DNA of 18,733 bases from Pseudomonadota bacterium (GCA_023458315.1 JAEXAH010000105.1:1-18733); one strand, 5' to 3'; positions 6,165-13,228 are shown, numbered from the stretch's first letter. Program-made: numbers and translations. The notes: generated from the sequence alone by a model not told the origin.

Positions 6165-7250
6165 ATGGCGGGATCGGTTGACATCGGGTGTCGGGAGGGC
6201 GACCAGCGGCGCAGCGTGCGGAAAAGATTGTCTGCTCTGCAAGATGTCGTCGCGGCGTTGATGCCTCGGGATCGCGTTTCCGGCTGTGGGCGCCGCCCCA
6301 ATGGGTCCGCTGTCTCTATCCGGCTTCGTGACGGTCACGCCTTTGCTGTCGGTTTGCAAACCTGCGCCTCGGTCTGGCTGTGTCCCTGTTGTGGGCGCCG
6401 CATTGCCGCGCAGCGCCGGGGGGAGCTGAACCAGCTTCTTGCGTGGGCCAGGGGCCGGGGCTTGCAGGTGGTCATGATGACCCGCACGGTGCGCCATCAC
6501 CGGCACATGGCGCTGGACTGGCTGTTCCGGGCGTCGCGGGCGGCAACCAAGCGATTCTATCAGTCGCGGGAATGGCGGGCGTTGAAGCCCTTCCTTCAGG
6601 GCCATGTCACCGCCACGGAATGCCCGGCGGGCGCCAACGGCTTTCATCCGCATACGCATACCATCCTGTTGGTGAAGGCGCAGGACGAGCGGGCCGCCCT
6701 TGGATTGCTCGGCGGGCTTCGCGGGGTTTGGGAGAGGTGTCTCCAGAAAGAGGGGCTGGAGTGCAACGATCATGGTTTCGATATACGCGGGCATGCGGGC
6801 GCCGGGGATTACATCAGCAAGTGGGGCGTGGCCGAGGAACTGACTTTTTCGCAAGCCAAGGAAGGCGCCCGCGCCAACAAGGGACGAACGCCCTGGCAGT
6901 TGTTGGCTGTTGCCGGTGGGGTGGTGCGCGACCCGCTTTTCTCGTCCCGGCAGGCAATGGCCCTCTGGCACGAATACGCCGCAGCCACCAAGGGGCGGCG
7001 GCAATTGGTGTGGTCGCGCGGATTGAAGGCGCAGGCCGGAATCGGCGAGGTGTCCGATCAAGAGGCTGCGGATACGACCGACGAAGCGGCGTCCGAGGTG
7101 GCCCGGTTGTCTGCCGCGCAATGGCGCGCGGTCGTGCGGCACGGGCTGCGCGCCACTTTGCTGGATCGTGTCGAGATGGAAGGGCTTGCGGGTGTGGCGG
7201 CGGTGCTGCGCCTCGTGACGCTTCGCGGGGCGGGAGACGGCCATGAATAA
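6165..7250 (+). CDS. Rolling-circle replication initiator (HUH endonuclease, Rep_1-like)
   Basis: The protein nicks the plus strand of an origin and stays attached through a tyrosine to start rolling-circle replication. Visible motifs, numbered from the ATG at 6165 (361 aa), are a zinc-binding CASVWLCPCCG at about 67-77, the HUH metal site in FHPHTHTILLV at about 160-170, and a catalytic tyrosine in DYISKWG at about 215-221 (one Tyr, YxxK form). All are in the order seen in pUB110/pC194-type plasmid Reps. The frame is open back to 5877, but the added 96 residues are low-complexity and overlap palindromes, so I prefer the ATG at 6165 despite only a weak GGA before it. The zinc-ribbon gene overlaps its end by 8 nt. 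A plasmid-type Rep beside an integrase suggests the excised circle replicates. Confidence 0.88.
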   Translation: MAGSVDIGCREGDQRRSVRKRLSALQDVVAALMPRDRVSGCGRRPNGSAVSIRLRDGHAFAVGLQTCASVWLCPCCGRRIAAQRRGELNQLLAWARGRGLQVVMMTRTVRHHRHMALDWLFRASRAATKRFYQSREWRALKPFLQGHVTATECPAGANGFHPHTHTILLVKAQDERAALGLLGGLRGVWERCLQKEGLECNDHGFDIRGHAGAGDYISKWGVAEELTFSQAKEGARANKGRTPWQLLAVAGGVVRDPLFSSRQAMALWHEYAAATKGRRQLVWSRGLKAQAGIGEVSDQEAADTTDEAASEVARLSAAQWRAVVRHGLRATLLDRVEMEGLAGVAAVLRLVTLRGAGDGHE

Positions 7251-7551
7251 GCGCGGCAGGCCCGACTATAACCGCAACATCAAGCTTTGCTGTCCCCGAT
7301 GCGGCTATGTGGCGCGGACCACCCGTAAATGGCTGGAGGCCATGGGGCCAGCGCATTGCCCGGTTCACGGGGTGATGGCGGTCGAGGGACCGGTGCACGG
7401 CCTGCCGGTGGTTCTGCCGGACGAGGGGGCAAGGTCGGCGGGCTACGTGGGTGCTGCCCTCCGTCTGATGGCGCTTCTGGGCTGTGACGGCCTTTTTGCG
7501 GGCTGTGACAGCGGCCATGAGGGCGGTGACGGGGCGTGCGGGGCGGCGTGA
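7243..7551 (+). CDS. Small zinc-ribbon protein
   Basis: This 102-residue protein has a CPRCG motif at about residues 17-21 and a second pair in HCPVHG at about 38-43, giving a probable zinc ribbon (C-x2-C and C-x2-H). The N-terminus is basic (KRGRPDYNRNIK), and the tail is glycine- and alanine-rich with no domain. It overlaps the end of rep by 8 nt in another frame, so its translation is coupled to Rep and it probably assists or regulates replication. The family is not recognised. It is specific to this element within the window. Nucleic-acid binding is the likely activity, by motif and context only. Confidence 0.7.
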   Translation: MNKRGRPDYNRNIKLCCPRCGYVARTTRKWLEAMGPAHCPVHGVMAVEGPVHGLPVVLPDEGARSAGYVGAALRLMALLGCDGLFAGCDSGHEGGDGACGAA

Positions 7552-7661
7552 CGGCCTCGCAAGGTCGCGGGATTGGTTTGTGACGGGCGTCGCGGGTTCG
7601 CTCCGAAGCTAACGCTTTGGGCGGCGCGGCGTTCTTGGCGTGCTGGGCAAGGCAGGATACG

Positions 7662-7691
7662 CAGTTTGTACTACAAATGGGGCACAAACTG
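7662..7691. promoter_or_regulatory. Nested palindromes upstream of the RHH gene, candidate operator
   Basis: TTTGTA-C-TACAAA (7665-7677) is nested inside CAGTTTGT (7662-7669) and ACAAACTG (7684-7691). It lies 38 nt upstream of the ribbon-helix-helix protein start. RHH proteins usually repress their own promoters through short inverted repeats, which this fits. The minus-strand half TTTGTAGTA also resembles the integrase arm octamer. Confidence 0.5.
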
Positions 7692-7728
7692 GCTGGGGTG
7701 CCTGCCTGGGGCGGCTTTCGGAGGGGGT

Positions 7729-8031
7729 ATGGCAAAGCGGCGTGACGGACGAATCAATGTCCGGGTGGATCTATCGCAACGGGAGGCCATCGAACGGGTT
7801 GCCGCCGAAATGCGCTGTACCGTCTCGGTGGCGGCGCGCTTTCTGCTGGCAGAGGGGATAGCCGTTCATGGGGTGGATCAGGGCGACGTGGTCTTTGTCG
7901 CCGCCCACGATGTGATCAAGCATCTTGCAAAGATGGAGGTCCGCACCCGGCAAGACGGGGGCACTTATGCTCTGGGATTGGCGGTGGAGGCGTTCTTGCG
8001 GCGGTTCGGGCCACGGCCTCCACGGGCCTGA
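7729..8031 (+). CDS. Ribbon-helix-helix regulator (100 aa)
   Basis: Residues about 5-45 (DGRINVRVDLSQREAIERVAAEMRCTVSVAARFLLAEGI, split) show the alternating strand INVRVDL followed by two helices, the ribbon-helix-helix fold. The C-terminal part, with VVFVAAHDVIKHLAKMEVRT, is unknown. The start at ATG 7729 is set by GGAGGGGGT immediately upstream; the frame stays open to 7573 without such a site. As the last gene before the right att site, it may be a recombination directionality factor, a copy-number regulator or a MobC-like relaxosome protein. The sequence alone cannot separate these. Confidence 0.7.
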   Translation: MAKRRDGRINVRVDLSQREAIERVAAEMRCTVSVAARFLLAEGIAVHGVDQGDVVFVAAHDVIKHLAKMEVRTRQDGGTYALGLAVEAFLRRFGPRPPRA

Positions 8032-8050
8032 CGTGCTACGGTGCCGCGTC

Positions 8051-8070
8051 CTTGTAGCACTATTGTAGCA
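8051..8070 (+). promoter_or_regulatory. Right arm-type integrase site candidate: paired TTGTAGCA repeats
   Basis: CTTGTAGCA (8051-8059) and ATTGTAGCA (8062-8070) repeat the octamer seen at 1248-1267 with the same 11-bp period, 114 bp inside the right crossover block. They are also flanked by CCTTG/CAAGG. Matching pairs at both ends support integrase arm binding. Confidence 0.6.
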
Positions 8071-8083
8071 AGGTAAAAGGGAT

Positions 8084-8109
8084 CAGACGGTATCGTCTGT
8101 TACCGTCTG
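8084..8109. repeat. Inverted repeat 9-8-9 near the right end
   Basis: CAGACGGTA (8084-8092) and TACCGTCTG (8101-8109) are perfect inverted arms around TCGTCTGT, itself a partial third copy. It lies between the arm-type repeats and the tRNA. It might bind a directionality factor or end transcription of the RHH gene; no T-tract is present. Confidence 0.5.
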
Positions 8110-8135
8110 TGGCTCTAAGTCATTGATTTGAAAGG

Positions 8136-8197
8136 GTGGCGGAGGGAGGGGGATTCGAACCCCCGGTGGGGTTTGACACCCCACGACAGTTTAGCAA
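8136..8197 (-). repeat. attR: 3' part of intact tRNA-Ser, element-derived
   Basis: This direct-repeat partner of 1137-1198 is inside the intact tRNA gene. The identical block 8184-8197 in the anticodon arm is the probable crossover. In a standard integration the DNA left of it was brought by the element, so the present tRNA is a host 5' half joined to an element 3' half. Confidence 0.9.
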
Positions 8198-8229
8198 ACT
8201 GCTGGTTTAAGCCACTCACCCATCCCTCC
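8137..8229 (-). tRNA. tRNA-Ser(GCU)
   Basis: Reading the minus strand gives a 93-nt tRNA. The 7-bp acceptor stem is GGAGGGA/TCCCTCC. The anticodon stem GCAGT/ACTGT encloses the loop TTGCTAA, giving anticodon GCU for AGC/AGU serine codons. A long class II variable arm (GTGGGG/CCCCAC) and a GGGGG-TTCGAAT-CCCCC T-arm follow, then discriminator G and an encoded CCA. The 3' two thirds form the att repeat of the integrated element. The tRNA is kept functional by the element's own copy. Confidence 0.96.
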
Positions 8230-8295
8230 GCAGGGACCGTGTCACGGTTGGTCCGTGGCTTGGAGAGGCGTTTCTAGCGGAGAGCGTCGCGGGCG

Positions 8296-8916
8296 TCAAC
8301 CCGGAACAAGCATGCCTTTTTGCACGGCGGGGCGGGCGGCCAGGGAATCGGCCCAGCGTTTGACGTTGGGGAAGTCGGCGGCGATGTCGATGCCTTGCCA
8401 GTCGGCGCGTTGTGTCCAGGGATAAAGCGCCATGTCGGCGATGGAATAATCGCCCGCCACGTACTCGACTTGGGCCAGCCGCGCGTCCAGCACGCCGTAC
8501 AGGCGCCGGGTTTCCTTGCTGTAGCGGTCGATGGCATAGGGGATCTGTTCCGGGGCGAAGCGGCGGAAATGGTGGGCCTGGCCCAGCATGGGGCCGAAGC
8601 CGCCCATCTGGAACATCAGCCATTGCAGGACGGCGTAGCGCCCGGCCGGGTCGGCGGGCAGGAAACGGCCGGTCTTTTCCGCCAGATAGATCAGGATGGC
8701 GCCGGATTCGAACACGCTGATGGGCGCGCCGCCGGGGCCGTCCTGGTCGACGATGGCGGGGATCTTGGAATTGGGATTGATGGCGACGTATTCGGGGGTG
8801 AACTGGTCGCCCTTCATGATGTCGATGGGGTGCACCGTATAGGGCAGGCCGGTTTCCTCCAGCATGATGGAAACCTTGCGTCCGTTGGGGGTGCCCCAGG
8901 TGTAGAGGTCGATCAT
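8296..8916 (-). CDS. yfcG: Glutathione S-transferase family protein, YfcG-like
   Basis: This 206-residue protein closely resembles E. coli YfcG, a Nu-class glutathione transferase with disulfide-bond reductase activity on small disulfides. Matching blocks are MIDLYTWGTPNGRKVSIMLEE at the start (split), NPNSKIPAIVD for cis-proline and glutathione backbone contacts, FESGAILIYLAEKTG in the thioredoxin-like domain, and GGFGPMLGQAHHF plus DYSIADMALYPW in the helical C-terminal domain. The ThrPro-Asn (TPN) near residue 9 replaces a catalytic Tyr/Ser/Cys as in YfcG. The frame is open to 9015, but homology begins at the ATG at 8916 and GGGAGA precedes it. It is cytoplasmic and divergent from the leu leader; no operon partner is seen. 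Confidence 0.92.
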   Translation of the reverse strand: MIDLYTWGTPNGRKVSIMLEETGLPYTVHPIDIMKGDQFTPEYVAINPNSKIPAIVDQDGPGGAPISVFESGAILIYLAEKTGRFLPADPAGRYAVLQWLMFQMGGFGPMLGQAHHFRRFAPEQIPYAIDRYSKETRRLYGVLDARLAQVEYVAGDYSIADMALYPWTQRADWQGIDIAADFPNVKRWADSLAARPAVQKGMLVPG

Positions 8917-8967
8917 GGAGGTTCTCCCGGTTCTGTTCCGCCCCCAAGATAGGGTGTGACGTGACGG

Positions 8968-8996
8968 TTGACGAGGGGGGAGGGCTTCTGTCATCG
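8968..8996 (+). promoter_or_regulatory. Candidate leu leader promoter
   Basis: TTGACG (8968-8973) is followed after 17 nt by TCATCG (8991-8996), a weak -10. Start of transcription would fall near 9003-9005, at the leader peptide ATG itself, giving a leaderless message. That would explain the missing ribosome binding site. The -10 match is poor, so this is tentative. Confidence 0.35.
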
Positions 8997-9004
8997 TTCT
9001 TTCC

Positions 9005-9055
9005 ATGATGACCAAGACCTTCGCCCTGCTGCTGCTTACCGGCCCGGTGTCGTAA
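9005..9055 (+). CDS. leuL: Leucine leader peptide of leuA (16 aa)
   Basis: The frame reads MMTKTFALLLLTGPVS and stops with TAA. Four consecutive leucine codons (CTG CTG CTG CTT) in a 16-residue peptide upstream of leuA, in the same orientation, match the classic leader peptides that sense charged tRNA-Leu. The last codons form the left arm of a hairpin (CCCGGTGTCG 9043-9052, loop TAATT, CGACGCCGGG 9058-9067), so a ribosome stalled on the Leu codons would change the folding. No Shine-Dalgarno is visible; the transcript may be leaderless. It begins either at the ATG at 9005 or at the one at 9008. Function by attenuation is inferred from analogy with enterobacterial leu operons. Confidence 0.75.
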   Translation: MMTKTFALLLLTGPVS

Positions 9056-9226
9056 TTCGACGCCGGGATTGTCGCGTTCGCAGTCGTATTCGGGTTTCTT
9101 GAGGTCTGGTGTCATGTCTCCCCACGCTTCCATTGTCGTCATTGGCCGCAAGCCCCAGGTCTTCGCGGAAGCGTCTCTGCTGCGACTAAGCGGCGGTCGC
9201 CGGGGCTGAACTCGCCCGCGCGGGCG
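9043..9226 (+). promoter_or_regulatory. Structured leuA leader, candidate attenuator
   Basis: Beyond the pause-like hairpin (9043-9067) the 242-nt leader contains GCGAC/GTCGC (9182-9200), AGCCCC (9151-9156) able to pair with GGGGCT (9202-9207), and CGCCC-GCGC-GGGCG (9213-9226). None is followed by a T-tract, so termination may be Rho-dependent or control may act on leuA translation. The exact switch cannot be read by eye. Confidence 0.45.
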
Positions 9227-9297
9227 CCCGGTGGCCGTGATCTGGCCGCGCATCCTCCATCGCAATCGCAGACGACTTTCGCCAAGGAATTCCGGCC

Positions 9298-10950
9298 ATG
9301 AAGACCGAAGCCTCTTCCAAGTACCGCCCCTACCCCGCCATCAAGTTGACCGACCGCCGTTGGCCCGACGCGGTGATCGAGAAGCCGCCCATCTGGTGCA
9401 GCGTCGATCTGCGCGATGGCAATCAGGCGCTGATCGACCCCATGGACACCGAGCGCAAGATGCGCCTGTGGAACACCCTGGTGCGCATGGGCTTCAAGGA
9501 GATCGAGGTGGGCTTCCCCGCCGCCTCGCAGACCGATTTCGACTTCATCCGCCATCTGATCGACGGCAAGCACATCCCCGACGACGTCACCATCCAGATC
9601 CTGACCCAATCGCGCGAGGATCTGATCCGCCGCTCGTTCGAGGCGCTGGAAGGCGCCAGGAAGGTGGTGGTGCACCTGTACAACTCGACCTCGGAAGTTC
9701 AGCGCCGGGTGGTGTTCGGCTTCGACCGCCAGGGCTGCATCGATCTGGCCCTGGGCGGCGTGCGCCTGGTGCGCGAATTGTCGGCGGCGCGCAAGGACGG
9801 CGAGATCGTCTTCCAGTACAGCCCGGAAAGCTTCACCGGCACCGAGCCCGATTTCGCCGTCGAGATCGTCGAGGCGGTGGCCCAGGAATGGGGGGCCGCG
9901 CCCGGCCGCAAGATGATCGTCAACCTGCCCGCCACGGTGGAGATGAGCACCCCCAACGTCTATGCCGACGTCATCGAGTGGTTCTGCCGCACGGTGAAGG
10001 GCCGCGAGAACCTGATCCTGTCGGTGCATCCGCACAACGACCGCGGCACCGGCGTGGCGGCGGCCGAACTGGCGGTGATGGCGGGCGCCGACCGGGTCGA
10101 GGGCACGCTGTTCGGCAATGGCGAGCGCACCGGCAACGTGGACGTCTGCACCCTGGCCTTGAATCTGTTCACCCAGGGCGTCAATCCCGGCCTGGATCTG
10201 TCGAACATCGATGACATCCGCCAGGTGGCCGAGGAATGCACCGGCCTGCCGGTGCACCAGCGCCACCCCTATGCGGGCGAGTTGGTCTACACCGCCTTCT
10301 CGGGCTCGCATCAGGACGCCATCAAGAAGGGCTTCGCCGCCCGCAAGACGGCCAATGACGAAACCTGGGAAGTGCCCTATCTGCCCATCGATCCGGCGGA
10401 TGTCGGCCGCACCTACGAAGCGGTGATCCGCATCAACAGCCAGTCGGGCAAGGGCGGCGTCGCCTATGTGCTGGAACGCGACCACGGCCTGGAATTGCCC
10501 AAGGCCATGCAGTCGGAATTCGCCCGCGTGGTGCAGCAGGTGGCCGACCGCGAGGGCCGCGAACTGTCGGCCGATGAAATCTATGTGTTCTTCGAGCGCA
10601 CCTATTTCACCCCCGGCGCGCTGGAAGTGGTGGATTATTCCACCGTCCCGGCGGGCAAGGGCGCCCGCTCGCTGACCGCCACCGTGCGCTGGCAGGGACA
10701 GGAGCGGACCATCACCGGCAGTGGCGCCGGTCCGGTGGACGCCTTCGTCCATGCCTTGGAAAAGGATCTGGGCATCAAGGCCAAGGTGCGCGGCTATCAC
10801 GAGCACGCGGTCGGCCAGGGGTCCGAGGCGCAGGCCGCCTGTTACGTGGCGGTGGACGGCAAGTACGGCGTGGTGCACGGCGCCGCCAAGGACCCGTCCG
10901 TGACCATGGCCGCCCTGGCCGCCGTGGCCAGCGCCGTCAGCCGCATGTAG
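9298..10950 (+). CDS. leuA: 2-isopropylmalate synthase
   Basis: This enzyme condenses acetyl-CoA with 2-oxoisovalerate to give 2-isopropylmalate, the first committed step of leucine synthesis in the cytoplasm. At 550 residues it belongs to the longer LeuA type 2 group. The TIM-barrel catalytic domain shows VDLRDGNQALIDPM (about 36-49), the metal-binding HPHNDRGTG (244-252) and LFGNGERTGNVD (271-282). The C-terminal third (about 430-550) is the LeuA dimer/regulatory domain for leucine feedback, with GSGAGPVDAFVHAL. The ATG at 9298 has AAGGAA about 8 nt upstream. A leucine-codon leader peptide sits in its 5' region, and a strong hairpin terminator follows. It is monocistronic; leuBCD are not adjacent. 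Codon use is that of a native high-GC gene. Confidence 0.97.
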   Translation: MKTEASSKYRPYPAIKLTDRRWPDAVIEKPPIWCSVDLRDGNQALIDPMDTERKMRLWNTLVRMGFKEIEVGFPAASQTDFDFIRHLIDGKHIPDDVTIQILTQSREDLIRRSFEALEGARKVVVHLYNSTSEVQRRVVFGFDRQGCIDLALGGVRLVRELSAARKDGEIVFQYSPESFTGTEPDFAVEIVEAVAQEWGAAPGRKMIVNLPATVEMSTPNVYADVIEWFCRTVKGRENLILSVHPHNDRGTGVAAAELAVMAGADRVEGTLFGNGERTGNVDVCTLALNLFTQGVNPGLDLSNIDDIRQVAEECTGLPVHQRHPYAGELVYTAFSGSHQDAIKKGFAARKTANDETWEVPYLPIDPADVGRTYEAVIRINSQSGKGGVAYVLERDHGLELPKAMQSEFARVVQQVADREGRELSADEIYVFFERTYFTPGALEVVDYSTVPAGKGARSLTATVRWQGQERTITGSGAGPVDAFVHALEKDLGIKAKVRGYHEHAVGQGSEAQAACYVAVDGKYGVVHGAAKDPSVTMAALAAVASAVSRM

Positions 10951-10965
10951 GCGCGTCGCAAGGAA

Positions 10966-10996
10966 AAACGGCCCGGGACAGTGTCCCGGGCCGTTT
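10966..10996. terminator. Bidirectional terminator between leuA and pit
   Basis: A perfect 14-bp stem, AAACGGCCCGGGAC (10966-10979) and GTCCCGGGCCGTTT (10983-10996), has a 3-nt loop. TTT follows on the plus strand for leuA and TTTTT on the minus strand for the phosphate transporter. The stop codons are 16 nt and 6 nt away respectively. Confidence 0.92.
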
Positions 10997-11001
10997 GACG
11001 T

Positions 11002-12009
11002 TCAATGCAGCAGCAGCAGAAGCTCGTAACTGAGCCAGCCGATCAGTCCGGCGGCGGGGATGGTGAACACCCAGGCCCAGACGATGTTGGCCGCCAGCCC
11101 CCAGCGCACCGCCGAGGCGCGGCGGGCCGAGCCGACGCCGACGATGGCGCCGGTGATGGTGTGGGTGGTGGACACCGGGATACCCAGATAGGTGGCGCCG
11201 AACAGGGTGACGGCGCCCGCCGTCTCGGCGCAGAAGCCCTGGAACGGCTTCAGGTCGGTGATCTTGGACCCCATGGTCTTGACGATGCGCCAGCCGCCCA
11301 TCAGCGTGCCCAGGCCCATGGCCAATTGCGACGTGATGATGACCCAGAAGGGGACGTAAAATTCGCCGCCCAGATGGCCCTGGCTGTACAGCAGCACGGC
11401 GATGATGCCCATGGTCTTCTGGGCGTCGTTGCCGCCATGGCCCAGGGAATACAGCGCCGCCGACACCAATTGCATGTGGCGGAAACCGCGGTCCACCAGG
11501 AACGGTGTCGCCCGCCGCAATGCCCAGGACAATGCCGCCATCATCAGGATGGCCAGGACGAAGCCGGTGACGGGCGAACCGACGATGGCCAGGCTGGTCT
11601 TGACGAAACCCTGGGTGGCCAGGCCGTCCAGCCCGGCCTTGGCGATGCCGCCGCCCGCCAGACCGCCGATCAGGGCGTGTGACGACGACGACGGAAAGCC
11701 CAGCCACCAGGTGAACAGGTTCCAGCCGATGGCCCCCATCAATGCCGCCAGGATGACGTAGGGGTCGATGACGGACGGCTGAACGATGCCGGTGCCGATG
11801 GTCTTGGCCACATGCAGGCCGAAGAACAGGAAGGCGATGAAGTTGAAGAAGGCGGCCCAGGCCACCGCCCAGGACGGCGGCAGCACCCGGGTCGAAACCA
11901 CGGTGGCGATGGAATTGGCCGCGTCGTGCAGGCCGTTGATGAAATCAAAGGCCAGTGCCACCAGGATGATGGCGACCAAAGCGGGGATGGAAAGAACGAC
12001 GGCGTCCAT
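11002..12009 (-). CDS. pit: Inorganic phosphate transporter, PiT family
   Basis: The product is a 335-residue inner-membrane protein that imports phosphate, probably as a neutral metal-phosphate complex with protons. Both inverted PiT signatures are visible: DFINGLHDAANSIATVVSTR (about 22-41) and YSLGHGGNDAQKTMGII (about 187-203). The paired serine/threonine loops GFPSSSSHALIGG (104-116) and PVSTTHTITGAIVG near the C-terminus are also present. About ten hydrophobic segments are seen, and the length matches the short bacterial PiT type. It starts 11 nt after the DUF47 gene stop, the usual DUF47-pit pair (orfA-pit in Sinorhizobium). The nearby Pho box suggests PhoB control of the whole run; in S. 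meliloti PhoB represses orfA-pit. It ends at the shared terminator with leuA. Confidence 0.95.
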   Translation of the reverse strand: MDAVVLSIPALVAIILVALAFDFINGLHDAANSIATVVSTRVLPPSWAVAWAAFFNFIAFLFFGLHVAKTIGTGIVQPSVIDPYVILAALMGAIGWNLFTWWLGFPSSSSHALIGGLAGGGIAKAGLDGLATQGFVKTSLAIVGSPVTGFVLAILMMAALSWALRRATPFLVDRGFRHMQLVSAALYSLGHGGNDAQKTMGIIAVLLYSQGHLGGEFYVPFWVIITSQLAMGLGTLMGGWRIVKTMGSKITDLKPFQGFCAETAGAVTLFGATYLGIPVSTTHTITGAIVGVGSARRASAVRWGLAANIVWAWVFTIPAAGLIGWLSYELLLLLH

Positions 12010-12020
12010 GGAGCGATGGC

Positions 12021-12665
12021 CTATACGTGGTCCAGGACGATGCCTTCGATCAGATCCGCGACATCGTCGCAGCGGTCGGTCACGGCCTCCAGCATCTCAT
12101 AGACTTCCTTGGCGCCCAGGAAGGCGATGGTGGTCGGCTGTTCGGCGATCAGATCGGACAGGCCCTGGTGCAGGACACGGTCGGCCTCGCTTTCGATGGC
12201 GCCGATCTTCTCGCACAATTGGGTGATGCGGACGACGTTCTTGTTGACGTCGGCCAGCAGCGGGATGGCCTCGGCCAGCATCCTGGCGCCGTCCTGGATC
12301 AGCCGGGCCAGTTCGACCATGCGCGGGCTGAAGGCTTCGATGCGGTACAGCAGGGCGTGCTGCCCCACGTCCTCGATCAGATCGACGGTGTCGTCCTGGG
12401 CGGTGATCAGGGCATGGATGTCGGAACGGTCGAACGGCGTGATGAAGGCGCGGTGCAGCGCCATCAGCGTGTCGCGGGCGATGGTGTCGGCCTTCTTCTC
12501 GATGGCGCGGACGTCATCGAAACGGGCCTCGCGGTCCTGGGGCGCCGCCTGCATCATGGCGATCAGCGCGCCGGACGCGGCGACCAACTGTTCGGCGTGG
12601 GCGGCGAACTTTTCGACGAAACCCTCTTCTTTCGGCATGAGGGCGCGGATGAACTTCAAGGCCAT
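12021..12665 (-). CDS. DUF47 family protein, PhoU-like partner of Pit
   Basis: This 214-residue all-helical protein belongs to the DUF47/TIGR00153 family, whose fold resembles PhoU and which is thought to regulate the adjacent Pit transporter. Typical sequence includes FVEKFAAHAEQLVAASGAL, AIEKKADTIARDTLMALHRAFITPFDRSDI (split), DDTVDLIEDVGQHALLY and YEMLEAVTDRCDDVADLIEGIVLDHV (split). The E-K-K-A-D and D-R-S-D stretches form the metal-binding-type motifs seen in PhoU-like helices. The start is the ATG at 12665, with GGGG just upstream; the longer open frame to 12914 overlaps the NUDIX gene and is not coding. The 83-nt gap to NUDIX shows no clear terminator, so co-transcription is likely. Confidence 0.93.
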   Translation of the reverse strand: MALKFIRALMPKEEGFVEKFAAHAEQLVAASGALIAMMQAAPQDREARFDDVRAIEKKADTIARDTLMALHRAFITPFDRSDIHALITAQDDTVDLIEDVGQHALLYRIEAFSPRMVELARLIQDGARMLAEAIPLLADVNKNVVRITQLCEKIGAIESEADRVLHQGLSDLIAEQPTTIAFLGAKEVYEMLEAVTDRCDDVADLIEGIVLDHV

Positions 12666-12748
12666 GGAAACCCCATCGACTGTAACGCGACCGTCATATA
12701 TCACAGGGGATGGGGCCGCGTCTCCCCTGTCGCATGCAGGGCAGGGGA

Positions 12749-13183
12749 TCAGTCGAAGCGGCCGCCGAAATTCATCAGGATCTGGGCCAGACCGGGTTCC
12801 GTGACCATCATGGCGGCTTCGCCGGGGGTCATCCAGCGGCGCTCGCGCTGGCCCTTTTCCGGCCACGAATCCAGCTCGTGCGCCACTTCCAGCAGATAGA
12901 CCTGCATCACGCACGGCACTTCGCGGCCGCTTTTCAGGCGTTTGACGGTGTCGTAGCGGGCGAAGGCGGATTTGAACACGGTACCGACCAGCCCGGCCTC
13001 TTCATAGGCTTCGGCCTCGGCCACCTGATGGGGCGACAATTTCCGTTCCGGCTGGCCCTTGGGCAGAATCCACCGTTTGGTCTCGCGGCTTGTCACCAGC
13101 AGGACCATGGGGTGGCCGTCCTCGACGCGATACGGCAGGGCCGCGTATTGAACCAGCGGCTTCTTGGCGCTTCCCTTAGCCAT
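12749..13183 (-). CDS. NUDIX hydrolase, DIPP/MutT-like
   Basis: A 144-residue NUDIX-fold protein that should hydrolyse a nucleoside-diphosphate-linked or polyphosphate substrate. The N-terminal strand QYAALPYRVEDG is followed by RWILPKGQPERKLSPHQVAE and AEAYEEAGLVG (NUDIX helix, about 41-67). The EEAG core for metal binding is intact, but the preceding Arg of the consensus REUxEE is Ala here and the first Glu is Leu, so catalysis may differ. The PKGxP pattern resembles diphosphoinositol-polyphosphate phosphohydrolases. It is the first gene of the run leading to DUF47 and pit, and a near-perfect Pho box ends 46 nt upstream of its ATG. A role in phosphate metabolism, such as pyrophosphate or polyphosphate turnover, is a fair inference. 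Confidence 0.9.
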   Translation of the reverse strand: MAKGSAKKPLVQYAALPYRVEDGHPMVLLVTSRETKRWILPKGQPERKLSPHQVAEAEAYEEAGLVGTVFKSAFARYDTVKRLKSGREVPCVMQVYLLEVAHELDSWPEKGQRERRWMTPGEAAMMVTEPGLAQILMNFGGRFD

Positions 13184-13228
13184 GCATCCACTTCTACCCG
13201 GGGCGTGTGCCGCCCGAAGGGCGTGTTT

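Noticed and set aside
6084..7244. 386-aa minus-strand frame opposite rep
   Set aside because: The plus strand encodes the zinc, HUH and Tyr motifs of Rep; the antisense has none.
8484..8916. Alternative GST start at 9015
   Set aside because: Family similarity begins at MIDLYTWGTPNG, and the extra 33 residues overlap the divergent leu leader promoter.
9139..10878. 579-aa minus-strand frame opposite leuA
   Set aside because: It is longer than leuA but pure antisense of a highly conserved enzyme, with histidine- and alanine-rich arbitrary sequence.
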